Below, in pieces: positions 1 through 10,852 of a stretch of DNA of 64,000 nt (its first letter is position 1; each line of letters begins with the position of its first letter). Source of the DNA: Solanum dulcamara (taxonomy: Eukaryota > Streptophyta > Magnoliopsida > Solanales > Solanaceae); assembly GCF_947179165.1 (NCBI RefSeq), contig NC_077239.1:14638001-14702000 (forward strand), in the 5' to 3' direction. A program made the position numbers and the translations under genes. A model generated the notes under the pieces. It saw nothing but the letters and a program-made list of their open reading frames with translations, searched no databases and had not been told where the DNA came from.

Positions 1-930
1 TTCTCTCCGGGAAGTCATGTGCCATGTTGCTCCTATGTCCATGATCCAGACATCAGCGAAATGTTTTCTGCCTTCATTATTTGATATTGCCTCACTACAT
101 AAAATATCGCCATCATCCAAGGTACATGCAATATTCCCTTGAGCATTTGATGGCTCAGAGTGTTCACTCTTATTTTTGAACCGACAATCTTTCTTAAAGT
201 GCCCTTTCTTGCCATAGTTGTAGCATTTGATATTCTTCTTACTTCTTGATTGAGATCTTCCATGATTATGACTCCCATTGGGGCCACGTTCCGCTGGTCT
301 TCCTCTCACCATCATCAAAGCTTCAGCTTGCTGCGAACTTGCTTGTCTGTCTTCCTTACTTTTGCTCTGATTTTCTTCTTCCAAGACAGCGGTTGCAATT
401 TCATTGAAAATTAGACTGTCTATATTGTTCGTCAGGTTGATGATGAGTTAATCATACGAGTCAGGCAGACTTTGTAGTAGAAGCTCTGCACGTTCAGTCC
501 CTTCTATTTTGCAACCCATTGTTGTAAGTTGCGAAAACAGAGTATTCAAGGTATTGATGTGTTCAGTAACTGACATGGACTCTGCCATTCGAAGAGTATA
601 CAATCTTCTTTTTAAAAAGATTTTATTATGCAAAGACTTGGCCTCATACAATCCTGTAAGAGTATCTCCTATTTCCTTCGCCGTCCGCTTTTCAGCCATA
701 CTAGACAATACTTAATCAGCTAGTGCTAAGTGTAGATCAGCATCTGCGTTGATGTCTATGTCATTCCACTTGCTGTCATTAGTAAAGTCTGTGGGTCTGC
801 CTTCAATTGCAGCTAAGCAATTGTCCTTTCTCAATATCGCTTTTATTTTCATTTTCCACAATGAGAAATTAGTCTCATTGAATTTTTCAACGTCAAACTT
901 TATTGTACTCGACATTGTTATTTGCTTCAC
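1..930 (-). pseudogene. Copia gag and protease start, broken, truncated by window edge
   Basis: Reading leftward from an ATG near 930 (or 915), the translation starts with a Ty1/Copia gag N-terminus (the ...NFSLWKMKIKAIL... signature), runs through the gag helical region (EHINTLNTLF...LLLQSLPDSYD) and reaches a zinc-knuckle region near 185-230 and the protease start near 1-40. Two in-frame TAA codons, at about 709-711 and 445-447, break it. The zinc knuckle reads CYNYGKKGHFKKDC, so the second cysteine of the CX2C pair is tyrosine. The protease active-site region reads MDIGATWHMTS, where Copia proteases usually have D-S-G. These changes are seen directly; that they inactivate the element is inference. 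Integrase, RT and RNase H would lie beyond the left edge. Confidence 0.85.
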
Positions 931-1100
931 ACTCTTTTAGATCATTTCTGGATATTTTTGTGAACAATCATGACAAACTGTACCGTCATCGAAATTTACT
1001 ATTCACGTGAATAGTACTATTCACCAAATTTTACTATTCACAAAAAATTACTATTTACGGATAGTATCTTCTCATAAAATAGACAGAATAACTGAGGACG

Positions 1101-1109
1101 CTGATACCA
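1101..1109 (-). other. Copia primer binding site (initiator Met tRNA type)
   Basis: On the minus strand the LTR end is followed after a few bases by TGGTATCAG, which matches the start of the usual plant Copia primer binding site complementary to initiator tRNA-Met. It fixes the element's orientation (minus) and the inner LTR border. Confidence 0.7.
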
Positions 1110-1113
1110 CTAT

Positions 1114-1772
1114 TGTGGAGAGTAAGCACCGCAACTTAAGTTTGATATGACAACTAATATGAAAATAAATTAGATACGAGAATTTTACGTGGAAACCCCT
1201 CTAACTGATAGAGAGAAAAAACCACAGGGTAGAAGAATCTCAATATTTAAAATATGAAGTACACTGCTCTCAAATACAAGGAGAAAACAACAATTAATAT
1301 TTTTCTCTTATAAAAGGAACAACTACTAAAGAGGACACTCAAGACTACAATATTTTTTTTGGTGTATAACTCTCTTTGTATTCTTACTCTCTCTTTCTAA
1401 GATGAATAAAATGAGGGCAGAATGTCCTCTATTTATAAGAGGATGAAAATGCGTTGCGCCAAACTTCTACGCGTTAATTTTCTTTCAGTCAAAAAAGGGG
1501 CAACAACTTTTGACAAAGTTGCTGCCAAAATTTTCTGGGCGGTGCTTTCTTGCCAGTTTTTTCTTTGCTGCTTCCTTTGAATTTTTTTTTGCATTTTAGC
1601 TTTTTCTTTGCTGCCATTTTTGACTTCTTTCTTTCAAAGATCACATAGAAGATAGATGCAATTTTGAAATGTATAGAGATTTTGGATGTACAAATTAATA
1701 GTCAACTTATCTTATTGAAGTGATAGATTTATTGATGTGTGTGGCAGAGGTTGTACAGTGTAAATTAAAACA
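1114..1772 (-). mobile_element. 5' LTR of the minus-strand Copia element
   Basis: The inner border (TG at 1114 on the plus strand) is set by the adjacent primer binding site. The outer border is placed at the CA ending at 1772 and is less certain, because a Stowaway-like MITE appears to abut it. A minus-strand TATA box and a T-rich tract followed by a decaying leader lie inside, as expected for an LTR promoter. The second LTR of this element is outside the window, so borders cannot be verified by pairing. Confidence 0.65.
1430..1437 (-). promoter_or_regulatory. LTR TATA box
   Basis: TATAAATA followed by GAGG on the minus strand, roughly 320 bp upstream of the primer binding site, is the expected core promoter of the Copia LTR. 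No transcription evidence is available. Confidence 0.5.
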
Positions 1773-2097
1773 CTCCCCTCCTTTTTAAATTTCAATCATT
1801 TGTCTATATACTTAAACTTAACATATAATTTCTTCAAAAAATTTAGTATCATATTTATATCAAAATATTAAAAGATATACTATTCGCTTCATTCCTTTTT
1901 TTTATTGTTGTCATAGTTTTTTTTAAGAGTTAAATGATATGAACGTGAACCAACATTTTATAAGTATTTTTTATATAGTTTTTGAATATCAAAATTTTAT
2001 TTTTAATATCTAATCAAATTTAGCTTTGAAAGTTAGAGAAATTTATGACTCTCGAAAAGCAAAACATGACAATTATTTTAAAATCGAGGGAGTATTT
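1771..2097. mobile_element. Stowaway-like MITE abutting the Copia LTR
   Basis: The left end reads CACTCCCCTCCTTTTTAAAT and the right end, reverse complemented, reads ACTCCCTCGATTTTAAAAT, both close to the CTCCCTC-type terminus of plant Stowaway (Tc1/mariner) MITEs. The interior is AT-rich and non-coding. Exact borders are uncertain on the left where it meets the LTR. Confidence 0.5.
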
Positions 2098-2862
2098 TTA
2101 AAGTGGCTTGGCAGGAAAGATGAACCTAGGCTCTCTTTACTGAGTCACTTTACCCAAAAAAATTATTTCCTTGACATTGATCTTAGTCAGCGCCATTAAA
2201 TCTAAAACTATTTCTTTGGTCAACCGGTTGCACACCTTGACCATTGTAAATATATTATTTTTGGTACCCTCATCTCCCTAGTTGCTAATGATGAAAGTGT
2301 AGGCTAAAAGCTCAAGTTTTAGGTAGAATAAAAAAATAAAATCGTAATATAGGTAAAATCCTAAGTTTAAGGGTTTGTGCACCAAGAAAAGAAAAAGGAA
2401 TGAGGTAAGAAAAAGTGTTTAGAGAACCATAAATTTTAGTTGAAAATTGCTTAGTGAAATCATGGATGAATGAAAAGAACAAAAAACCAAAAAAATTGGT
2501 GCTAGCTTATGTTGTGCACGTACCTCTTGTGAGAACAAAATCATGTTTTGCATGAGTGAATGATGTCCTGAATATGAGATACAAGGTGAAGAAAATTTAA
2601 TGATGTGAGCAGTACTGTCGAATGGGAAGTGATGAAATTATTAGGGAGGTCTCTTAGTCATTTTGACCAAATTATACGTACTTTTTACTTGAGCCTAATT
2701 TTAAAGCCACAAGTCTTAGGTGATTTTCAGCCTTGAAAACCTACATTAGTAATGATTCACATACCGAGAAGCCTATCGTTCAATAAGTGTATACTTAAAT
2801 TTTTTTGTGAGAGTAGGCAAATTTACTTGATCTATAATTCCTTGAATTGATATTCATGATTG

Positions 2863-5041
2863 TGTAACGACTCAAACCATCGTTAGTGAGGTATGGGACC
2901 CAAAACTTTGTGAACTAAGTTGACGGACCTGTCCATCCCGCCATAGCGAGAATATTTCTGCCATAGCGGAGCCTTCATGGCGGCATAGTCCATCCAAAGT
3001 GGGACAGTTGGGGCATTTTTAAAAGATGTGAATTCTTATTTCCTCCTTATTCTCTTAAGTGCCACAATAGGCGAGGGTCACCCTAAAAATCTTCAAACAC
3101 CTTCTCTCAGCTTGAAGAGAAGGGAGAAAGAGAATTATAGCGTGAGGAAGGCTACAAACCCCAGATTTCAGGCCCGTGTACATTGTTTCTTCTTTTGAAA
3201 GTCAGGAATCATGCGATAATCCTTCTACAACCATTTGGAACCAAGGTTGGCTAGGTTTCTCCAAATTGAGTAGTTATAAATCTATTTCCACGTATTTTAT
3301 ACCTTAGCTGATGAGAGGTTTCATGCTTAGGCCTTCGAACACGAAGTTTGGATGGCTAAAAGTTGTTATTAATGTGTAGAACAGGAATATATATGTATAT
3401 GAGACTTGATTAGCTTGTGATTAGTGGTAGGGGTCTAGTATTTGAATGTAGACCCTGATAATAACAATTTAGAGGGCGAATGACTTTTGTGAAATTAAGT
3501 GTAGAGTGATTGTCGGGTAGGTGTGAGATCTTAAGACTAGTGATGATCAAAGGGGGAGGTTCTGTAATAGTCATTGATGTGTATCGAGGAATAAGCATGT
3601 ATGTATAATTATAGGTTATGCTTCATGTCCTGTTTGTGTATATGTGCTTGTTACTACAATTGATAGTATTGTCTGCACGTATGAAACTAGAAAAAATGTA
3701 ATGAACTTAATGAAATGACTGTTGTGATCAATTGCATGCAATGAACCTGATACTTGATTGTGCAAGTATGTAAATTATTTTTTGTGGACTATGGTTGTGA
3801 GTGTGGTTGTGAGTGTGGATCAGGTGTCACATCCCAACACATATATACTGAATCGGGATCATATTTCGATATATCTATTGGATCAGATGTCATATTCTGA
3901 CACATATATTTGATCGAATGTCACATTCCGACACATATAATAAATCGGGTACCACGTCGGTACAAACTAACAACTTGGGTATGGGTTCTATAAGAGAACC
4001 ATTATTGAGTAAATACTTGTGATTGAATATGAATTCATGTGTGAGGCCTGTTGTATTTGAAATTAGCACAACTGTAATTGATCAGACCCATCCTATGTAA
4101 TAATTAACGTGAGAAGATCGGAAGCTTGAATATTAGCTATGTTGATACACTATAGTAAAGTCATCTGTGAAACTGTATACTGCTCTTGAATGGTAAGTAG
4201 TAATGTGTTCCCTCATATGCCTATTTTATCATATTGTGAAGTTAGATGTACCCAGAATTCTAGGTACAGAAAGTGTTCAAGTGAGAACTAGAAGGGTCGA
4301 TATGGAGACGAAGTGACTAGGTTAAACATCATGAAGGGATTCAGTCCGGGTGTTTAATAAACTTGCTATGGTGCTATATAGCCAAGGGTTAGATGATTGT
4401 GGTGGATACTTTCATTGAATATAGTAAGCGAGCTAGACAAATTTAGGGTGATGTATAATCGATAACTGTCCTATGTATGACAGAAAAATTAGGCCTTGAT
4501 CTGTATTAAAGTTGGCAGTGGAACAACTAGAAGAGATGAATGTTAGGCTTGAATGATATTAAGGAGGTTAAATGGGGGTTGGGTGGTGTATTTTTTTAAT
4601 TGCATATTTTTCCTTGTTAATTATTGCATATTATGCAGTGGGTATTAATTTTATCGATGATGCCTATCAGTATTTGTTGTGTGTATTGATACTATTCTTT
4701 TTATGTCACTTGGCATAGTCTGGTTGTAGGGTTAGTGATGTTTCATATGTGAAGACGAAGATGAATCTCCAACAGCTTCTACTTTTCCTTTCTTATTGTC
4801 GGAGATGTGTTATTATTCTATTTTTATAATGTATGTTTAGAAGCTCTTGTACCTGTTTAGACTAATATCTTTTGGGGTGTTAAATTATTCCTTGTAATAA
4901 ATCTTGGAGTTTTTTTTAAAAAAAATTAGTATATAGCGACTCTATAAGTCTTTTAGACAATTATTTATATTTTAAACTTCCGCATGGTTTTTTCATTTAG
5001 GGAGTAGGTGCCCGCACGAATCGATGGATTAGATCGTGACA
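2863..5041 (+). mobile_element. Solo LTR A of a Gypsy-like family (2,179 bp, TSD GATTG)
   Basis: The segment begins TGTAACGACTC and ends GATCGTGACA (TG...CA). It is flanked by GATTG at 2858-2862 and GATTG at 5042-5046, a perfect 5-bp target duplication. The paralogous sequence at 7180-7215 reads straight through the same point with no insert. Internal landmarks (a CTATAGCG-type palindrome cluster near 2938-2990, a minisatellite zone near 3826-3975, and the segment 'gccacttgacatag'-like near 4705-4730) recur in the LTRs at 7931-8802, 18888-20962, 24334-26536 and 29738-31558. No internal region or second LTR is attached, so it is a solo LTR. Confidence 0.85.
3826..3975 (+). repeat. Minisatellite zone inside solo LTR A
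   Basis: Roughly 38-bp imperfect units of the form 'gatcNNNtgtcacattccgacacatata' are repeated three to four times. Equivalent zones with different unit sequences occur in the related LTRs at 19995-20175, 25438-25620 and 30428-30547. Confidence 0.65.
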
Positions 5042-5046
5042 GATTG
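5042..5046. other. Target site duplication of solo LTR A
   Basis: GATTG here repeats GATTG at 2858-2862 exactly, on either side of the TG...CA bounded LTR. Confidence 0.85.
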
Positions 5047-6055
5047 TGAGTGAGATTCTCTCTTGCGTGAGTGGCATTACACCTTTCAAGTGAATGGTGA
5101 GGTCTTTATTTCAATTGGATTGTATGAATGCGATAAATTAATGTGAATCCTTAGACAAACCTCGAAGGTTGATGCAATTGACTTGACATGATTTGAAATT
5201 GTGTTTTATGAACTGTTGTCCCTGATTTATACTGAAAAAGTTGTTTCAAATGAGAAAGTTTTCGAAAAGAAGAAAATCTTTGCCTTAAATTGATGGTGGA
5301 ATCAATTGTGTGTTGTGTTTGTATATAAATTCTTTTTGTCTGAAGTCTTTTGTTTTTGATATCTTTTGAGTCATAGTGTGTAATCATGCAAATCTTATAT
5401 TGTGTGTAGTTAAGTGCAAATTCTATGTTTAGTGAGTGATTTGCTTCAGGACAAGCAATAGTTCAAGTTTGGGGGGTTTGATGAGTTATATTGTATCACT
5501 TTATTAAACTTATATACATGAATTATTGTTATGTTCTAATGCTAATTGGAGGGATATTAGGCCCTAGTTCTCTTAGGTGCAGGTATTTCTTGATAAAAAT
5601 AAAGTTTGAAAATTTTGGAATTGAAAATGATAAAGCACACCGACGAACTAACCACCGGCTCGCCGAAGCCAACTGGTGTCTCGCCAGTTTAACTGGAGAA
5701 AAATTCTCTCAAGCATCAGTAAATAATTGGCATTGAAAAATACCTAATTGGCGTTCTTCAAATCCAGGCGTAGGTGCGACTGAAGAATTTGAGGTCCTTG
5801 ATGGGCCTATTCTTTTGTACGATACTTTTAATTAGCACTCTGGGGACCCTATTCATATTGTGTTATTGTTAACTTTTATCGGAGTTTGTATTACATCTCT
5901 ATTATCTTATTACCCGTGCTTGCTAATTGTGCTTAGCGCCTTCAATGTGACTTGTTCTCTCAATGAATTTATGAGCGCACGATTCAAGATTATCTTTGTG
6001 AATTGTAGTTAATTAAATAAACTTCAAAAATTTTATTTATCCCACGGTTCTTTTT

Positions 6056-7930
6056 CAAAGACAATGTTTTTTATTAATTTTCTTTTTTCTGAGTCTTTTT
6101 GTGCTGAATGGAGTTAGTATTTTTCAATGATAGATTGAGAGGAGACTTTTTAAAGGGACCACCAAAAAATTTTGTTTGACAAAAAAAGATTGAAAATGAT
6201 TTGAAAAATGAGTGAAGAAGTGAATTTGAAATAATCTTTTGTCATGGGTATTACATTTTTTTGTTTGTCATTCTGATTTACAAGAAGGTATAAATCTCAT
6301 TGTGGTGTCTAAAAGTCATTATGTTCAATTGATTATGAGAATAATTTGAGACCTTATTGATTTGTGATGCCTTGTGTGGTAAGATATTTGGTTAATTTTT
6401 GTGTATGCATATTATCTAGAATTTGTTTTCCAAAATATGCTTCAAGGTAAAATTTTAGATATGGATTAGCTTGAAAAATGAACCTACGCTCTCTTTGATT
6501 AGTCATTGATTAGTCACTTTTCCAAAATTTCCCTTCCATTACCATCGATCTTAGTCAACTCCATTGAGCATGAACCTATTTCTTTGGTCACCAAGATGCA
6601 CACACCTTGACCTTTTTGAATCTTCTATTTGGACACCCTCATCTCCATTTGCTAATTATGAAAATTTAGGGGATAAGACAAAAATGAAATTGTGATGTAG
6701 GCAAAAGCCTAAATTAGGGAGTTTTGCACCCAGAAAAGAAAACATGAATGAGCTAGAAAAGTTTTTAAAGCACCATAAGCTTAAATTGAAAAGTGTTTAG
6801 AGAAATAATACATAAATGGATGAAAAGAAGAAAAACATAAAAATTGGTGGTAGCTTATGTTGTGCACATACTTCATGTGATAAAAAAAATGAGTGTTTAA
6901 CGAGTGAATGAGTCATGAATAGGAAAAATAAGGTGAGGTAAAATCAATGATATGAGCGGTATGCTCAAAAGAGATGTGATAGAATTAAGTTTGTTAGTCA
7001 TTTTGACCAAATAAGATCCTACCCGTTGTCAGAGTCTAAGTTTAACCCACAAGTCCTAGGTGATTTTGAGTCTTGAAAATCTACATTAGTGACGATTTAC
7101 ATATAGGTCAAGCCTATGATTTAATGTGGGTATTCTTAAATTTCTTTGTGAGAATGAACAAATATGTATGATCTATAATCCCTTGAATTGATATTCATAA
7201 TTGCGAGCGGAATTCTCTCTTGTGTAAGTGACATTGTACTTTTCAAGTAAATGGTGAGGTCTTTATTTGAATCAGTTGTATGAATGCGATAAATTCATGT
7301 GAATCTTTATATAAGCAGGTTGATGTCAATTGCTTGAGATACTTTAAAATTATGCTTGAATGAATCCCTGTTCCAGATTTGCACTTAAAATTTATTTTAA
7401 ATGAGAAGGATTTTGAAAGAAAGAAAACATTTGCCTTTTATTGATGGTGGAATCAATTGTGAGTTGTGTTTGTATAGAGAGTCTTCTTGTTCTGAGTCTT
7501 TTATTTTTGATATTTTTTAGTCATAGTGTATAATTATGCTGATCATATCTTGTGTGTGACTAAGTGTAAATCTTATGCTTAGTGATTAATTTGCTTGAGG
7601 ACAAGCAATAGTTCAAGTATGGGAGTTTGATGAGTTGGTATTTCACCAACTTATTGAACTCATATTCACAAATCATTGCTATATTTTAATGCTAATTGAG
7701 GGGATTTTAGGCGCTAGTTCTCTTATGTGCAGGCATTTCTCAAAAAAAGAAGTTTGAAGAATTTTGAGCTTAAATTCACTAAAGCACACCGGCGAAGGAA
7801 TCAATGGCCCGCAGAATTGAACTAGTATCTCGCCGGCCAAATATTGGCTTGACTGAAAGAACATAGCATCAAGCACCAACGAATAATCTATGCTGAGCAA
7901 TTCTTGGTCGTCATTCCGCTGAACCAAGTG
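6056..7930 (+). mobile_element. Athila/Tat-like LTR element 3' end, copy 2 (empty-site paralogue)
   Basis: This is a second copy of the repeat at 2098-2862 plus 5047-6055, in the same orientation, without the solo LTR. The shared text starts near 6470 ('ctctctttgattagtcac') and continues through the 'acaagcaatagttcaag' polypurine region near 7600. A probable LTR start, TGATGAGTTGGTATTTC, lies at 7628. The LTR portion breaks off near 7930, where sequence of the LTR A family takes over. Sequence 6056-6470 has no counterpart in copy 1 and is presumed to be non-coding 3' internal sequence of this copy. No protein-coding remnant was found. Confidence 0.6.
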
Positions 7931-8802
7931 GAGAATTGAAGAAAATGAAAATTTGAGTCAAGGTGATTTAGTAAGAGTTTTGCATGTGATTTACTAAAAT
8001 AGGTCAAGTGAAAGAGTGTTGGCATGAGAACGTGAGGAAGAGCTGTAGGTTGGTTAACAAAGTTGGTTGCGGCCTTGTATTTGAAAAATCTCTATGTGAT
8101 AGAAGGGTTAGATTATGATCTGATATGAGAGTGGCATAACAGATAGTCGTGGGAAGCCTTAGAGTGGCATAAAAATTAGGATCGAAAAGTCTTAGAGTGG
8201 AAAAAGGATCGAATGTTAATGGTAGAGTTGGCAGCGGAATAAGGTACGAAGTTGGGATCAAAGTGTACTAGTTTATGGTTACTATACCTGGAATGGTAAA
8301 ATCAGGCAGATAAAGACTTGGGGTGCTATAACCTTATCATTGCATGTTTCTTCGGAATGTCTATTTTATATTAGGTTGTTGATTCAGATCAATCGATAAT
8401 GCCTACCGGTACATGTTGTTTGTACTAATATTATTCTTGCTATGCCACTTGACATAGTTTGGTTGCAGGATTCAGTGATGTTTCTAGGCAAAGACGATGA
8501 CGATCTCAGATAGCTTCTACTCCTCTTTTCTTATGGTGAGAGCTATGTCTTATTTTTTCCATAAATTATACTCTTTAGAAGCTCTTGTATCTGTTTAGAC
8601 TGGTTCCCAGAAAAGTTTATTGTGTTTCATTACAAAGGATTTTGTTATAAATCAAGTTAAGAGTATTTTCAATGATTAATAAGAATATGTTAGATTATGT
8701 TTTATTAGTTTCCACATTGCCCCTTTTTAAATTGGTTGGTAAGGGTTCTTCTATCTAAGTGTTAGAGTAGATGTCCGCATGGCGGTATGGGTTGGATCGT
8801 AA
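7931..8802 (+). mobile_element. Partial LTR B, same family as solo LTR A
   Basis: The 3' part of the LTR family is recognisable from about 8030 ('gttggcagcggaataagg' near 8228) through the 'tgccacttgacatagtttgg' region near 8443 to a terminus GATCGTAACA at about 8802. The 5' part is missing and the junction with the Athila-like copy 2 is not sharp. It could be a truncated solo LTR or a deletion product. Confidence 0.65.
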
Positions 8803-9179
8803 CACCCTTTATTTAGGTTTGCTTGTCGACTGTAATAAAAATATATATTTACTTTTATATATCACTATTTGCATATCAAGAGAAAAAATTTCTTCATATT
8901 TTATCCATAGGATTAATAGTTTATTTCCCAAATCATTTAAAAAAAATTAAGGCTAAACATAAAATAATATATGAATATCGTGATAAAATATCCATAGCAA
9001 TTATGATTTCTTGAAGAATTATACTGCAAAGTTGAACCACGTGTTTTATTTTTTCCATGTCATCCAGGCCATCTACATTTAACTTAAATACCCGCTTTAA
9101 TTTCAAGTCCAATGTGGGTATTTCAATACGAGTGAAAAAAATATTTTTGTTCATTGCTAATAACACTATTCAAAAGGAT
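8803..9179. other. AT-rich spacer, nothing recognised
   Basis: AT-rich sequence without a convincing open reading frame, repeat border or motif; short open frames on either strand show no protein-like composition. Confidence 0.4.
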
Positions 9180-9194
9180 AAAACTCATTAGACT

Positions 9195-9350
9195 CCGCTG
9201 TGTTGTCAGGGTCTGGGTTGGGTCGAGGATTGAGTGTATGGGTCGGATCCCCATTCATAAGTTGGGTCCTGAATCGGATATTGGGGTCGGGAGTTGGGGT
9301 CAGGTCTCGAGTTGGAGTCGGGTCTCGGATTGGGTGCTGGGGTCAGATTT
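9195..9350 (+). repeat. GT/GGGTC-rich degenerate minisatellite
   Basis: Short degenerate units built on 'ggggtcgggagtt', 'gggtctcggattgggt' and similar recur every 15-20 bases. The local GC content is far above the flanks. It gives a spurious 84-residue open frame. Confidence 0.55.
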
Positions 9351-10348
9351 TATAAAAGATATTTTCTCAAAAATGTTTTTCATTCACCAAGCATACACTA
9401 GAAAATAATTTTCACTCACCAACCAAACATAAGAAAGTTAGAAACCAACTTATTTTCCAAGAAAATATATTTTAAGAAAACATTTTCCTTCATACCAAAC
9501 ACACCCTATAGAATGTACATTTTGATTAAACACCTGAATATACGAAAATGTGTTTCTATATAGACACTTCAAATTCAAAATTTTGAGAAAACTTTTGCGG
9601 GTATTCTCATAAGCTAATACATAAGTAAGTTAATCACTTAAAATATATCACATCTTTTAATTATATACATTAAACTCAAAAAGCCATAAAACCTTATGTA
9701 TGTTCCAATAAGTTGTTATGTATAATCAAAAGAGGAGATAAATTTTATTGATTAATTTATTTATCTAATGGATGTTTGTAAATACACGCATAAACTTTTT
9801 TTAAAACATCAGCCACAAGTATCTAATATAGGAATACTTTTCAAATTTTAATAAGATCATGTCGCAGTTCAAGTATTTACATGAAATATTTTATTAATAA
9901 GTTTAAAAAGTTATTAATATATTCAGCTTAAATAGATTAAAAGGAAAATATAAGAAGCAACAATTAAAGTGGTTGTGAAAATCCATTTTTAACAACTTCT
10001 ACAAAACCATATGAGACAAGCATATAACTCCACTGAATAACATTCTTTATAGAGACTTTTCAGCTTCCTATGATGATTTTTATAAGTAAGTTTTTAAGAT
10101 CTTGGATAGGTCTTTGTTACACACTCCTAATAGTATGTCTCAGACAATAGTCCAAACACAATTACCCATAGAGTTCCCCGTACATCAAGGGTCTGGTCAT
10201 CCTTTCTCATGTTCATTTTGTCATTTTCTTGGAAAAAAAGAAATCCTAGTAATTTGGATAATCACACACATAAAGATGAATCTCAACTTTTTCAATGATG
10301 TTTGGAACTCCACACATATATGATTCTCTCTATACAATGCAATGTGAG
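9351..10348. other. Intergenic, possible MITE end then AT-rich DNA
   Basis: 9360-9510 contains text ('tttccttcataccaaacaca') resembling the terminus of a small TIR element common in Solanaceae, but no matching left end was found. The rest, including 10102-10323, is ordinary AT-rich sequence with no supported gene. Confidence 0.35.
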
Positions 10349-10608
10349 CATTCTTTCTGTCTTAATTTATGTGGTATCATTTGAATTTTGATAAAATAAA
10401 CATTTTAAATTTTATTTAAATATGAAATCTGTATGTTTTCTGAAATAAAATTTATATATTTGAAAACTATATAAAAAGTTTTATATATCTCAATAATTGA
10501 TATAATTCAAAATATTTAAAAAGCATATGAAAAAATTATTGTCAAAGAAAAACTCTATTTTGACTCTCGAAATTCAAAAGTACCACATAAATTGAGACGG
10601 AGCGAGTA
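10349..10608. mobile_element. Stowaway-like MITE with near-perfect TIRs
   Basis: The left end contains TCTTAATTTATGTGGTA and the right end contains TACCACATAAATTGAGACGG, whose reverse complement matches it over about 17 bases with one mismatch. The outer bases (right: CGTCTCAATTTATG preceded by CTCGCTC) fit the CTCCCTC-type Stowaway terminus. The 260-bp interior is AT-rich and non-coding. It lies about 245 bp beyond the stop codon of the GARP gene. Confidence 0.75.
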
Positions 10609-10852
10609 TATGAATTCACAGGAGGCTAAACCTTTGTGCTAAAACTTCACACACTCAAGTAATGAATGGAAGTAGATAAATATCTTGCTAAGAAATACTT
10701 GTATTCAATAACATAGAGACAAACAAAAACCAAGAGTACTATATAGTAGTAGTAATGGTACTAAGCTACTACTAATTGGTAATAAACATAATGTCAACAT
10801 TCAGCAATATGAAACAAGTACCTCAAGATCTCACTTAGAATATTGTCCTCAT
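10609..10852 (-). other. Probable 3' UTR and downstream region of the GARP gene
   Basis: Non-coding sequence between the GARP stop codon and the MITE. No canonical AATAAA was identified with confidence on the minus strand, so the transcript end is unknown. Confidence 0.4.

Larger units (their letters stand above)
2098..6055 (+). mobile_element. Athila/Tat-like LTR element 3' end, copy 1 (split by a solo LTR)
   Basis: The parts 2098-2862 and 5047-6055 together align by eye with 6470-7930. Near 5450-5478 is the Athila/Tat-like signature of an internal 3' end ('ggacaagcaatagttcaag' followed by a G-run polypurine tract). It is followed at 5479 by a probable LTR start, TGATGAGTTATATTG. The LTR-like part contains GC-richer 'ctcgccg' motifs near 5655-5700. 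No coding region survives. The interruption at 2863-5041 is a solo LTR of another family. Assignment to Athila/Tat rests on remembered motif similarity, not on a search. Confidence 0.6.
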
